NCBI GenBank assembly: GCA_050049355.1
Contig: JASFWK010000024.1
Coordinates: 1 to 23,689 of the forward strand
From: JASFWK01 sp050049355
GTDB lineage: Bacteria; Chloroflexota; Anaerolineae; B4-G1; DUEL01
Direction: 5' to 3'
DNA: 23,689 nt
Position numbers and translations under genes: made by a program. Of the stretch, positions 6,962 to 14,568 are shown one piece after another (the first letter of the stretch is position 1; each line of letters starts with the position of its first letter). The notes below the pieces were generated by a model, which saw nothing but the letters and a program-made list of their open reading frames with translations, was not told the origin of the DNA and made no database searches.

Positions 6962-9007
6962 ATGATCTACTGTCCGAAGTGTGGAACAGCTAACCGGGAA
7001 GGGAGCCGCTTCTGCAATGAGTGCGGCGCCCTCCTGCCGCATACGGGACTGTTCTGCCCGGATTGCGGTACGGTGAATCCAACGGGGACTGTCTTCTGTG
7101 ATGAATGCGGTACGCGCCTCATACCGCACGCGTCGGAACCCGAGGAAGAAGGAATCGAAGAAGAGGGCTATGAGGAGCGCGAGCCTGTCAAGGGGCTCTC
7201 GCTGCCGACTATTCCCCTGGAGGAAGACGCTCCTGAAGAGGAAGAGGATTGGGTTTCTCAGCTGCGTGCCACCATGCCCGAGGGAGAAGAGCAGAAGGAA
7301 GAGGAGGGAGAAGAAGAGGTCCCCGCACGTGAGGAGGGTGGGAAACCGGTTGAACTACCCGACTGGCTGAAGGAGGGTGTCCTCTTTGGGGAAGACGCCG
7401 AGGCTGCGCCGGTCTCGCCGACCGAACCGCCGCTGGAGGAGGCTGAGGCTCCCGATTGGCTGGAGGAGATCAGAGCGGAGACACGGTTCCCTGAGCTCTC
7501 CCCCGAAGAGGCTGAAGTCCCTGAGCCGGTGGAGAAACCAGAGGTCGAGGCTCCTGACCGGCTGCGGGAGACGCCGTCTGCCTCATTCGACGAGGCTGCG
7601 GAGCGGGTAGAGGAGCCAGAGGACGCACCGCCATCGACTGAACCACCCCTGAAGGAGGCCGGTGTCCTCAAATGGTTGCCGGAGGCAGAGGCGGAACCGG
7701 CCGAGGAGGGGGCGGACGAGGAACCGGAGGAGGAAGAGGTTCCAGCGTTCGTCTCTGAGGAGGGCTTGCCCCCGGTAGAGCCAGGCGAGATACCCGAGTG
7801 GCTGACGCAGTTGAGGCCAGAGGAGGAGGAAGAGGAGGCAGCACCTGCACCGGCCCGCCCGGATACCCTTCTGGAGCCGGAATCCCTAGATTTGGAGGGT
7901 CTCGCCCCCGCTGAGATTCCCGAGTGGCTGGAGGAGCTTCGTCCCGGTCCTGGACCAGATGAGGCTGCCCTTGAGAGGGGCGTGGAGACCGAGGGGATGC
8001 TAAAAGGACTGCGCGGCACGCTCCCGGCCAGTCCGGTAGTCGCGGCGACTGGCAGGGTGGGAGTTGGCGCAGTGGCAGCGACCAGCGCCGCCAGCGTCGC
8101 TCGGGCGGAGCTGTTCCAGGAGTTGCTTGGTCGGCCGCCCGTGCCGGCCCGTCGGAAGGAGCGAAGAGAGGCGCGCCCGGCTCGCCGAGCGATCGAGCGG
8201 ATTGTAGTTGGGGTGCTACTGCTGGCGGCGATCATCGCGCCGATGGCAGGGATTCACCTATACACTGGCGAAGGCTCGCCTGCTGGGAGCGGGCTCTCCT
8301 ACGATGCGATTGAGGTATATGAGGTGATAGAGTCGCAGATCGGGCCCGACACTCCGACCCTGGTCGCCTTCGAGTACGGCATCTCCGAAGCGGAGGAGAT
8401 GGATAGGGTGGCGGGGCCGATGATCCGTCATCTCCTGGGGCGAGGAGGGCGGTTAATCGTGGTGAGTACCGATCCGGAAGGTCCTGCGCTTGCCGAGAGG
8501 CTCATCTCGGAGCTGACCACGGCGGAGCAAGCGGTCCAGGTAGTCAACCTGGGTTACCAACCTGGAGGGACAACGGGTGTCCGGGAATTGCTGGCCAACC
8601 TGGCTGGCCGCTCCGAATATCGATCGGGGATCGCTGCCAGAGATTTGGCGGCGATGGAGGGAGTCACGTCTGCTCAAGACGTGGCCTTGATGGTCGTGCT
8701 TGCTGGGAAATCCACGGATCTCCGAGCGTGGGTGGAGCAGACCACAGCCGGCTATGCAGACCTGCCTGTTGTAGCGGGCATCAGCGCACGGGTTGAGCCA
8801 AGCTCGCGGCCGTACGTGGAGGGAACGACGCAGCTGCGGGGAATTGTGACCGGGCTGGCCGGTGCAGCCTCCTATGAGACAAGACTCGGGCCAGGGATTG
8901 GTTTGGCCTCCTTCTATCTTCGATCCCTGACCCTAGGCCACTTGGCAGTGGCGGGACTGATGGTACTCGGTGCGGCGATCTTCTTCTTGGGGGGGAAGAG
9001 CCTATGA
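6962..9007 (+). CDS. Double zinc-ribbon, acidic-linker membrane protein with repeated Trp-Leu motifs
   Basis: A 681-residue modular protein. Two zinc ribbons lie at the N-terminus: CPKCG...CNECG (residues 4-22) and CPDCG...CDECG (32-50). Residues 55-340 are a long disordered Glu/Pro-rich tail containing a recurrent short motif of the form (P/E)-(D/E)-W-(L/V)-x-x-(L/I)-R at about 95, 133, 164, 278 and 320, with degenerate copies near 199, 236 and 345. A basic stretch (about 397-413) precedes a membrane helix (about 414-434). A domain of about 220 residues follows, with alternating strands and helices (LIVVSTDPEGPALAERLI, VQVVNLGYQPGG), and a second membrane helix ends the protein (about 658-677). 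The tail is probably cytoplasmic and the 220-residue domain on the other side. Function unknown; the tail looks like a multivalent docking scaffold. The 3' end overlaps the next gene by 4 bp. Confidence 0.8.
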   Translation: MIYCPKCGTANREGSRFCNECGALLPHTGLFCPDCGTVNPTGTVFCDECGTRLIPHASEPEEEGIEEEGYEEREPVKGLSLPTIPLEEDAPEEEEDWVSQLRATMPEGEEQKEEEGEEEVPAREEGGKPVELPDWLKEGVLFGEDAEAAPVSPTEPPLEEAEAPDWLEEIRAETRFPELSPEEAEVPEPVEKPEVEAPDRLRETPSASFDEAAERVEEPEDAPPSTEPPLKEAGVLKWLPEAEAEPAEEGADEEPEEEEVPAFVSEEGLPPVEPGEIPEWLTQLRPEEEEEEAAPAPARPDTLLEPESLDLEGLAPAEIPEWLEELRPGPGPDEAALERGVETEGMLKGLRGTLPASPVVAATGRVGVGAVAATSAASVARAELFQELLGRPPVPARRKERREARPARRAIERIVVGVLLLAAIIAPMAGIHLYTGEGSPAGSGLSYDAIEVYEVIESQIGPDTPTLVAFEYGISEAEEMDRVAGPMIRHLLGRGGRLIVVSTDPEGPALAERLISELTTAEQAVQVVNLGYQPGGTTGVRELLANLAGRSEYRSGIAARDLAAMEGVTSAQDVALMVVLAGKSTDLRAWVEQTTAGYADLPVVAGISARVEPSSRPYVEGTTQLRGIVTGLAGAASYETRLGPGIGLASFYLRSLTLGHLAVAGLMVLGAAIFFLGGKSL

Positions 9008-9675
9008 CACTGGACCTCTTCGGGGGGATGGTGGGGATGTTGCTGACGATTCTTATCCTCAGCTACTTCGTCGGTGATAATCCTCTCTATCGGCTGGCTC
9101 TTCACCTGTTGGTTGGCGCGAGCGTGGGCTATGCTGTCGCTGTAGTGACTTTCACCGTCATGACGCGTGCGGTGCTTCCGGCTTTCCAAGGCAGCGCCGC
9201 GCAGCACTACGGCTTGCTGGTGGCCGTGCTGCTGGGGGTGCTGCTCTTGTTCAAGGCCGTACCTCAGTGGGCGCCTTATGGCAACCTCTCTACCGCTTTT
9301 CTCCTGGGCGTGGGTGCAGCTGTGGCAGTGGGTGGTGCTCTGCTTGGGACGATCCTACCGCAGACAACTGCCACCGGTTCGCTTGCTGATTGGAGGCAAT
9401 TGGGCTCGTCTGACCTGATCAACGGCCTTGTCGTGGCCGGTGGCACTATCTGTGCCTTATTGGCCTTCACGTTCACCGTCCGCAGGCAGCAGGGGCTGCG
9501 CGGCCTTTGGGGAGCTCTGATCGGCTTTGCTGGACGGATCGGCCGTGCTTTCCTGCTGGTTGCATTTGGGGCTGCGTTTGCTGGCGCCCTCACTGCCAGC
9601 TTGTCCGTCCTCATTGGCCGCGTCTACGCCCTCGTCGAGGGGGTGCAGAATCTGCTGCTTGTTTTCGGGGGGTAG
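9004..9675 (+). CDS. Polytopic membrane protein, function unknown
   Basis: A 223-residue integral membrane protein with about six or seven hydrophobic segments, for example GMVGMLLTILILSYFVG, LLVGASVGYAVAVVTFTV, YGLLVAVLLGVLLLF, AFLLGVGAAVAVGGALLG, INGLVVAGGTICALLAFTF and a C-terminal FLLVAFGAAFAGALTASLSVLIG. Charged residues are concentrated in short loops (VRRQQGLRG). The start codon overlaps the stop of the zinc-ribbon protein (ATGA), a strong sign of coupled synthesis. No known transporter or enzyme motif was seen. The likely role is as a membrane subunit partnering the zinc-ribbon protein. Confidence 0.75.
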   Translation: MTLDLFGGMVGMLLTILILSYFVGDNPLYRLALHLLVGASVGYAVAVVTFTVMTRAVLPAFQGSAAQHYGLLVAVLLGVLLLFKAVPQWAPYGNLSTAFLLGVGAAVAVGGALLGTILPQTTATGSLADWRQLGSSDLINGLVVAGGTICALLAFTFTVRRQQGLRGLWGALIGFAGRIGRAFLLVAFGAAFAGALTASLSVLIGRVYALVEGVQNLLLVFGG

Positions 9676-9686
9676 TCTGAGCGAGC

Positions 9687-11453
9687 ATGTCCATGGAACA
9701 GGGCCTCCGTTCGATTCTGGTCGCTGACTGCGGGACCGTGGTGACCAAGGCGGTGCTGCTCGACCGCGTAGAGGGTTCCTACCGCTTCGTCGCGCGGGGC
9801 GAAGCGGTGACGACTGCGGAGACTCCTTGGCACGACCTGGTCGCTGGGGTTCGGCACGCCATCGTGCAGGTCGAAGAGGTCACGGGCAAGACTTTTCTCG
9901 ACGAGAGCGGCAGCCTGGTCGTTCCAGAAGAGAGCGGCGTTGGGGTAGACGCGTTCTTAGCGCTGGTCAGCGCGGCCCAACCGCTCGAGGTTGTTCTGGC
10001 TGGGCTGGTTGGGGGCCTGAGCCTGGCTGCCGCGGAGCGCGCGGTGATGGGTACGTATTCCATTGTCACTGGAACCCTGGGTCAGGACCCTGCGGTTGGC
10101 TGGCTGACAGAGGAGGAGCAGGTACGCATGATTGTGAGCCGCCAACCGGAGGTGATCTGCGTCGCAGGGGGAACGGATGGCGGAGCGACGACGCCTGTGT
10201 TGGAGCTCGTCGAGGCCGCCGCACTGGGCTGCTCCATGCTAGAGAAGGAGGAGCGGCCTCGAATTCTGTTTGCTGGTAACAAGCTCCTGCGTGAGCGCGT
10301 AGTAAAGCTGGTCGGCGGTCGGGCCGACGTGCGCCCCACCAGAAACGTTCAGCCCACTCTGGCCCTGGGGGCGGAGGACCTGGAGGGTGTACGTTCGGAG
10401 TTGGAGGAGCTCTACCGCCAGCGGAAGTTGCAGCAGCTGCCAGGGATCAATGTCATAAAGCGATGGAGCGCGCTGCCCGTTGTTCCTGCTGCGAAGGCGT
10501 TCTCCCGACTGGTCCAGTACCTGTGGTATCTTGAAAAAGCCCCGGGGAGAGGGACTCTTGGCGTCGACGTCGGCGCAGCTCACACCACCGTGGCCGCAGT
10601 GTTCGGAGGCCGTCTCTACTTGACTGTCCAGACCGGTCTGGGTGCGGCCTTTGCGGGAGAGCGACTGTTGAGGGAGCGAGACCCGCGTTTCCTGATCCGC
10701 TGGGTTCCCTCTTCGATGGGAGTGGATAGAGCGCGCGGGATGCTCATTAACCGGGAAGCCCGGCCATGGACCGTATCCCGGGAGCCAGAGGAATTGTGGC
10801 TGGATCAAGCCGTGGTGCGGGAGGCGATCCGCGAGACGTTGCGAACTGCCTGTCCCGGCTGGCAGCAAGATGGTGCGCAGCTCTACCCTCACCTGACGCC
10901 CTCACTGAGTCCGATCCTGCTCAGCGGGGGGATTCTGGCCGGCGCGCCTCGGCCGGCCCAGGCCGCATTGATCGCGCTGGATGCCATCGAACCCATCGGG
11001 ATCAGTACTCTTCTGTTGGACGTGCATCGTCTGGCCCCGGCGCTGGGAGGGGTGGCCCGGCTGAAGCCTCTGGCCGCTGTGGAGACGTTGGATAATGGGG
11101 GAATCGTCAACTTGGCCACAGTGGTCGCCCCGGTCGGAACTGCCAGGAAGGGCGACGTGATCCTTCACGTCCGTATTCAGTACAAGGGGGGCGGTGCGTT
11201 CGAGATTGAGGTCCCGTATGGGTCGCTGGAGAGGCTCCCCTTGCAGCCGGGGCAGGAGGCCATCCTTGAGTTACGACCCCGGCAAGGTTTCGACGTAGGG
11301 ATGGGAGGTCCTGGCAAGGGGGGGCGGAGGCGCGTGCGCGGCGGGCTAGTTGGGCTGATCATCGACGCGCGAGGGCGGCCGCTCCAGCTCCCTAGGGACC
11401 CCAAGAAGCGCCGAGTCCAACTGAAGCGGTGGCTGCGGGACGTAGGGGGATAA
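9687..11453 (+). CDS. GlmL/MutL-like actin-fold ATPase
   Basis: A 588-residue protein of the glutamate-mutase-L (GlmL/MutL) family, part of the actin/Hsp70/acetate-kinase superfamily. The phosphate-1 loop is ILVADCGTVVTKAVLLD (about residues 10-26). A GGTDGGATTPVLELVEAA segment (about 159-176) is typical of GlmL. A second phosphate-like loop, LGVDVGAAHTTVAAV, starts near residue 289. In clostridia GlmL is thought to act as a chaperone that reactivates adenosylcobalamin-dependent glutamate mutase, but no glutamate mutase subunit is encoded here. The protein is longer than the clostridial members (about 460 residues from memory), the surplus lying in the C-terminal part with a basic tail (GKGGRRRVRGG, PKKRRVQLKRW). 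In this operon it more likely powers or organises the neighbouring membrane proteins. Start: ATG 9687, with a second ATG two codons on. Confidence 0.82.
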   Translation: MSMEQGLRSILVADCGTVVTKAVLLDRVEGSYRFVARGEAVTTAETPWHDLVAGVRHAIVQVEEVTGKTFLDESGSLVVPEESGVGVDAFLALVSAAQPLEVVLAGLVGGLSLAAAERAVMGTYSIVTGTLGQDPAVGWLTEEEQVRMIVSRQPEVICVAGGTDGGATTPVLELVEAAALGCSMLEKEERPRILFAGNKLLRERVVKLVGGRADVRPTRNVQPTLALGAEDLEGVRSELEELYRQRKLQQLPGINVIKRWSALPVVPAAKAFSRLVQYLWYLEKAPGRGTLGVDVGAAHTTVAAVFGGRLYLTVQTGLGAAFAGERLLRERDPRFLIRWVPSSMGVDRARGMLINREARPWTVSREPEELWLDQAVVREAIRETLRTACPGWQQDGAQLYPHLTPSLSPILLSGGILAGAPRPAQAALIALDAIEPIGISTLLLDVHRLAPALGGVARLKPLAAVETLDNGGIVNLATVVAPVGTARKGDVILHVRIQYKGGGAFEIEVPYGSLERLPLQPGQEAILELRPRQGFDVGMGGPGKGGRRRVRGGLVGLIIDARGRPLQLPRDPKKRRVQLKRWLRDVGG

Positions 11454-11455
11454 GT

Positions 11456-12502
11456 GTGAAGATCTATCCGCCGCAGACGATCGCAACTCCTCTGATGGTG
11501 ATCAGGCGGAAGCGTGTGCTGCCTGCGCCTGGCGAGATCTTCGTGCGAGAAGGTGAGCAGGTGGAACCGGTGCAGGTGATAGGGCGAGCGATGGTGCCGA
11601 CCGAGTTCCACATCGTCAACGTCGCTCGGAGTCTGAGGGTGACTGCTTCTGTGGCGTCGGAACGACTGAAGGTCGGACCGGGCCAGCAGGTCAAGCGCGG
11701 TCAGGTGCTGGCTGGTCGCTCGTGCCGCTCTCCGATCGGGGGAACCGTTACTGGCAGTGGCGGAGGGCGGGTTCTGATTGAGGCCCCGCCTCGGGAAGTG
11801 GAACTTCGCGCCAACCTGTACGGCGTTGTCTCTGAGGTCCTCCCTGGGCGGGGAGTGGTGATCCGGGCCACAGGGGCGCTGATCCAAGGCATCTGGGGAA
11901 ACGGAAAGGAAGGAGCTGGTGTCCTTAGGGTCCTTGTTGAGGATCGCGAGGAGCCGCTGCGCCCTGAGATGGTTGACGCCTCCTGCCGGGGGACGGTTGT
12001 TGTGGGCGGGTCTCAAGTGGACCTCGAAGCGCTAGAGAGGGCGATCGAAATTCAAGTGCGAGGGATAATCAGTGGTGGCCTCTCTCCGGAACTACTTTCC
12101 GAGGCTGTGCGGGCACCACTTCCCATTATTGTCACTGAAGGGCTCGACGTTGTCCCGATGTGCTCTCGCATCTACCGGTTGTTGGCGGCGAACGACGGCC
12201 GGGAGGCGGTGCTGGATGCCCATTTCCAGAGCCAGTGGGGGGTGACCAGACCGGAGGTGATCGTCCCGCTCCAGGCGGAGCCCGATCCAGATGTGCCTCC
12301 GGATATGGAATCGCCACTTGAACTGGGGGACACGGTCCGCGTGACACGCGGGCCGCATCTGGGCGTGGTGGGCGACATCGTGGGGCTCTCGGCTTGGGTA
12401 CCCACTCCCGCTGGCGATCGACTGCCAGCAGCCAGATTGGAGGCGGAGGACAACGGGGAAGACCTGCTAGTACCGCTGCTCAACCTCGAGGTTATGCGCT
12501 AG
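11456..12502 (+). CDS. Barrel-sandwich/KOW-motif hypothetical protein
   Basis: A 348-residue soluble protein that I do not recognise as a named family. The GTG start at 11456 is chosen because GGGGGA sits 5 nt before it and it follows the ATPase stop by 2 nt; an ATG at 11429 would overlap that gene. The N-terminal half is beta-rich and has lipoyl/biotinyl-like turns (GEIFVREGEQVEP; LKVGPGQQVKRGQVLAG, then SPIGGTVTG at about 92-100), consistent with a barrel-sandwich hybrid. The middle is alpha/beta (GTVVVGGSQVDLEALERAIE, then PLPIIVTEGLD). The C-terminus has a KOW-like element LGDTVRVTRGPHLGVVGDIVGL (about 290-311, split here by function), as in ribosomal or NusG proteins. Together this suggests an adaptor that binds nucleic acid, carbohydrate or protein. 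It is the nearest partner of the GlmL-like ATPase by position. Confidence 0.72.
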   Translation: MKIYPPQTIATPLMVIRRKRVLPAPGEIFVREGEQVEPVQVIGRAMVPTEFHIVNVARSLRVTASVASERLKVGPGQQVKRGQVLAGRSCRSPIGGTVTGSGGGRVLIEAPPREVELRANLYGVVSEVLPGRGVVIRATGALIQGIWGNGKEGAGVLRVLVEDREEPLRPEMVDASCRGTVVVGGSQVDLEALERAIEIQVRGIISGGLSPELLSEAVRAPLPIIVTEGLDVVPMCSRIYRLLAANDGREAVLDAHFQSQWGVTRPEVIVPLQAEPDPDVPPDMESPLELGDTVRVTRGPHLGVVGDIVGLSAWVPTPAGDRLPAARLEAEDNGEDLLVPLLNLEVMR

Positions 12503-12612
12503 TCCTCCTTCGCTCGTATCTGATGGAGGAGATCGCCGAACAGGCAGGCGCAGGCGCGACCGGCCTCTTGAAGAGTGCTGGCTGGCGAAGGGATGAGGCA
12601 AGGAGGTAAACC

Positions 12613-13140
12613 ATGGACATGGACCTGATGGACGAGTTCGAAGTAGAGGAGGAGATAGAGGAAGGCGACGAGCGGCAAAACCGCACCTTTGTTGTCCTGG
12701 TCGCCGTGATGAGTGGCTTGCTCCTCATTGGCATCATCGCCTTCTGCGCATGGGCCTTGACCTTCGGAGGGGATTACCTTGGCAGGGGGCAGGCAGCGGC
12801 GACAGCCACGCCGCTAGAGATCGCTGCTGGCACCGTGACGCCAACGGAAACCGAGGCCGAGACAGCGACGCCGACTGTGACACCAACCTCTGTTCCGACA
12901 GAGATGCCTTCCCCCACTGCGACGCTTGTTGCCGCGACCCCTGCCGAAACCGGCACGCCCCCGGCCGCGGCGGAGGTCACTCCCACTTCGGTCCCAACAG
13001 CGACGCCCACTCCATCGGTCGGCGAAGGACCGCCCGACACCGTCACTGAGACCGGAATCGGCGCATTCACGGCGGTGGTCGTGGCGGGTGGGCTCCTCAT
13101 CCTGTTGGTGGCCGCCCGGCGGCTGCGGACCGCGCGATGA
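12613..13140 (+). CDS. Thr/Pro-rich two-helix membrane protein with a sorting-signal-like C-terminus
   Basis: A 175-residue protein with a very strong ribosome site (AAGGAGGT before ATG 12613). An acidic cytoplasmic start (residues 1-24) leads into a membrane helix (25-50). A Thr/Pro-rich outer linker with repeated TPT and SVPT units (about 62-140) is followed by PDTVTETGIG (141-150), a second hydrophobic helix (151-167) and the basic tail RRLRTAR. The end has the layout of a cell-wall sorting signal (short T-G motif, hydrophobic helix, Arg tail), but it is not a true LPXTG motif. The linker and the two helices place the middle outside the membrane. It is 110 bp from the preceding gene and is the last gene before a strong hairpin. 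Function unknown. Confidence 0.72.
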   Translation: MDMDLMDEFEVEEEIEEGDERQNRTFVVLVAVMSGLLLIGIIAFCAWALTFGGDYLGRGQAAATATPLEIAAGTVTPTETEAETATPTVTPTSVPTEMPSPTATLVAATPAETGTPPAAAEVTPTSVPTATPTPSVGEGPPDTVTETGIGAFTAVVVAGGLLILLVAARRLRTAR

Positions 13141-13221
13141 GTGTCGGCGCGGCCTCTGCGGCGTCCTGAAAGCGTGCTGTCGGACTCAACTTGCAGTAGA
13201 AGCTTCTGGACAAGCTAACGC

Positions 13222-13265
13222 GACGCCAACGTCGGACCGCAAGGTCCGGACGTTGGCGTCTCTTC
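13222..13265 (+). terminator. Terminator hairpin after the membrane/GlmL operon
   Basis: Arms 13222-13238 and 13243-13260 pair over 17 bp with one bulged G and a GCAA tetraloop. Only TCTTC follows, so the T-run is weak, but the position (about 80 nt after the last gene, before a convergent gene) fits termination. Confidence 0.65.
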
Positions 13266-13424
13266 ACAGCAAGACCGGGGAAGGGGAGTCTGGGCAGATG
13301 ATTCAGAACGTCCTGCCGCCGGTTTCCCGTCTAGTGCTTGATCACTGAGATTCTGATTTGCTGAAAGCTGCTCTTTACGCCTGTCTGCGAGGAGTTCGTA
13401 TATCAAGATCCGTATGATCAAGTG

Positions 13425-13976
13425 CTAGTCGTTGGTATATACGTTCTCCTGCAATACCCCGATGAATGGCAGGTTGCGGTACTCCTCGGCGAAGTCCAGG
13501 CCGTAGCCGATAACGAACTTATCCGGAATCTCGAAACCCACGAAGTCGAGGGAGATGTCAATCTCTCGGCGGGAAGGCTTATTGAGAAGCGTGCAAATCC
13601 GTAGACTGGCCGGCAGGCGTGTCCTGAGGTTGCGCGTTATGTAGTCCAGCGTGCGACCCGTGTCGATGATGTCCTCCACGATGAGAACGTGTCGGCCTTC
13701 GATGTTGCGTTCCAGATCCAGCAGGATCCTGACCACGCCGCTGCTCACCGTTCCTGTGCCATAGGAGGAGACCTCCATGAAGTCCACCTCGTGTCGCATC
13801 TCCAGGTGGCGGGTCAAGTCGGCCAGGAACATGAATGCCCCTTTGAGGACGCAGATCAGAAGAGGCCTGTCTTCATCTGTGTAGGTCGCGTTGACCTCCC
13901 GTGCGAGTTCCGCAATCCGCGCCTGGAGCTCCTGCTCGGGGATCAGAATCTCAGCAACGTCATCGCGCAGTCCCAT
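13425..13976 (-). CDS. hpt: Hypoxanthine phosphoribosyltransferase (copy 1)
   Basis: A 183-residue type I phosphoribosyltransferase that makes IMP or GMP from hypoxanthine or guanine and PRPP. Visible motifs are VLKGAFMFLADL (about 43-54), the flexible active-site loop SSYGTGT (70-76), the PRPP-binding VLIVEDIIDTGRTL (97-110) and the C-terminal VGFEIPDKFVIGYGLDFAEEYRNLPFIG, all classic for HPRT. The ATG at 13976 has GGGAGG upstream. It lies 22 bp downstream of a second HPRT gene and is the last gene of a tdk-hpt-hpt operon for nucleoside and base salvage. It converges on the plus-strand operon; no clear terminator was found beyond its stop. Confidence 0.94.
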   Translation of the reverse strand: MGLRDDVAEILIPEQELQARIAELAREVNATYTDEDRPLLICVLKGAFMFLADLTRHLEMRHEVDFMEVSSYGTGTVSSGVVRILLDLERNIEGRHVLIVEDIIDTGRTLDYITRNLRTRLPASLRICTLLNKPSRREIDISLDFVGFEIPDKFVIGYGLDFAEEYRNLPFIGVLQENVYTND

Positions 13977-13998
13977 TCGCCTCCCTCTCTCTCGCTCC

Positions 13999-14568
13999 CT
14001 ACTTCTGTCTGTATACCTCTTGCTTCAGTTCCGCAATGTAGGCCAACGTCCGGTACTGATCCGCGAAGTCCAGTCCGTACCCAACCACCCAGACATTCGG
14101 GATCTCAAACCCCAAGTAGTCTATAGGCACATCCACTCGGAGCTTGTCCGGCTTGCGCAGTAGGACGCATGTGCGTAGTGATGCCGGCTCTCGAGCCTGA
14201 AGGATGCGCAGCAGATAGTTCAGGGTGTTGCCGGTGTCCACAATGTCCTCAACGACGAGGATGTGCTGGCCGGTCACCGCTGCCCGGGTATCCATAATCA
14301 ACCGCACCTCGCCGCCGCTCACTGCGCCTTTGTTGTAGCTCGAGAGGGCGATGAAGTCAACGTGGTGAGGCACCGTCAGGTGGCGGGCCAGGTCAGCCAG
14401 AAACATGAAGGCACCCTTCAGCACCCCAACCAGCACTATGTCGTTCGCTTCGGCATAGTCGGCGCTGATCTGGGCGGCCAATTCCTCCACACGTCGTTGG
14501 ATCGTCCCTTCACTCAGGAGTACTCGCTCGATCGCTTCTGGAGTGCTAGCTTGGTGTCTATCGCTCAT
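13999..14568 (-). CDS. hpt: Hypoxanthine phosphoribosyltransferase (copy 2)
   Basis: A 189-residue paralogue of the following gene with the same motifs: VLKGAFMFLADL, the loop SSYNKGA, the PRPP site VVEDIVDTGNTL, and YLGFEIPNVWVVGYGLDFADQYR. It differs in the active-site loop and in an N-terminal extension of about 15 residues, so the two copies may differ in base preference (hypoxanthine, guanine or xanthine); the sequence alone cannot say which. The ATG at 14566-14568 is preferred over an upstream in-frame start at 14604. It overlaps the tdk stop in an ATGA and has AGGGGG upstream, indicating translational coupling. Confidence 0.93.
   Translation of the reverse strand: MSDRHQASTPEAIERVLLSEGTIQRRVEELAAQISADYAEANDIVLVGVLKGAFMFLADLARHLTVPHHVDFIALSSYNKGAVSGGEVRLIMDTRAAVTGQHILVVEDIVDTGNTLNYLLRILQAREPASLRTCVLLRKPDKLRVDVPIDYLGFEIPNVWVVGYGLDFADQYRTLAYIAELKQEVYRQK

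Noticed and set aside
7258..8235. Minus-strand 325-codon Ser/Gly-rich open frame
   Set aside because: It is the complement of the Glu/Pro-rich tail of the zinc-ribbon protein; the Ser-rich composition follows from reading GAG/GAA codons backwards.
12523..12609. 28-codon open frame (MEEIAEQAGAGATG...) before the Thr/Pro protein
   Set aside because: No Shine-Dalgarno site upstream, and it ends on the next gene's ribosome site. It could be a leader peptide, but support is too weak.
13331..13428. Inverted repeat CTAGTGCTTGATCA ... TGATCAAGTGCTAG flanking the hpt stop
   Set aside because: Imperfect (two mismatched positions) with about 70 nt between arms. It might be an attachment-like or terminator element, but nothing else supports mobility.
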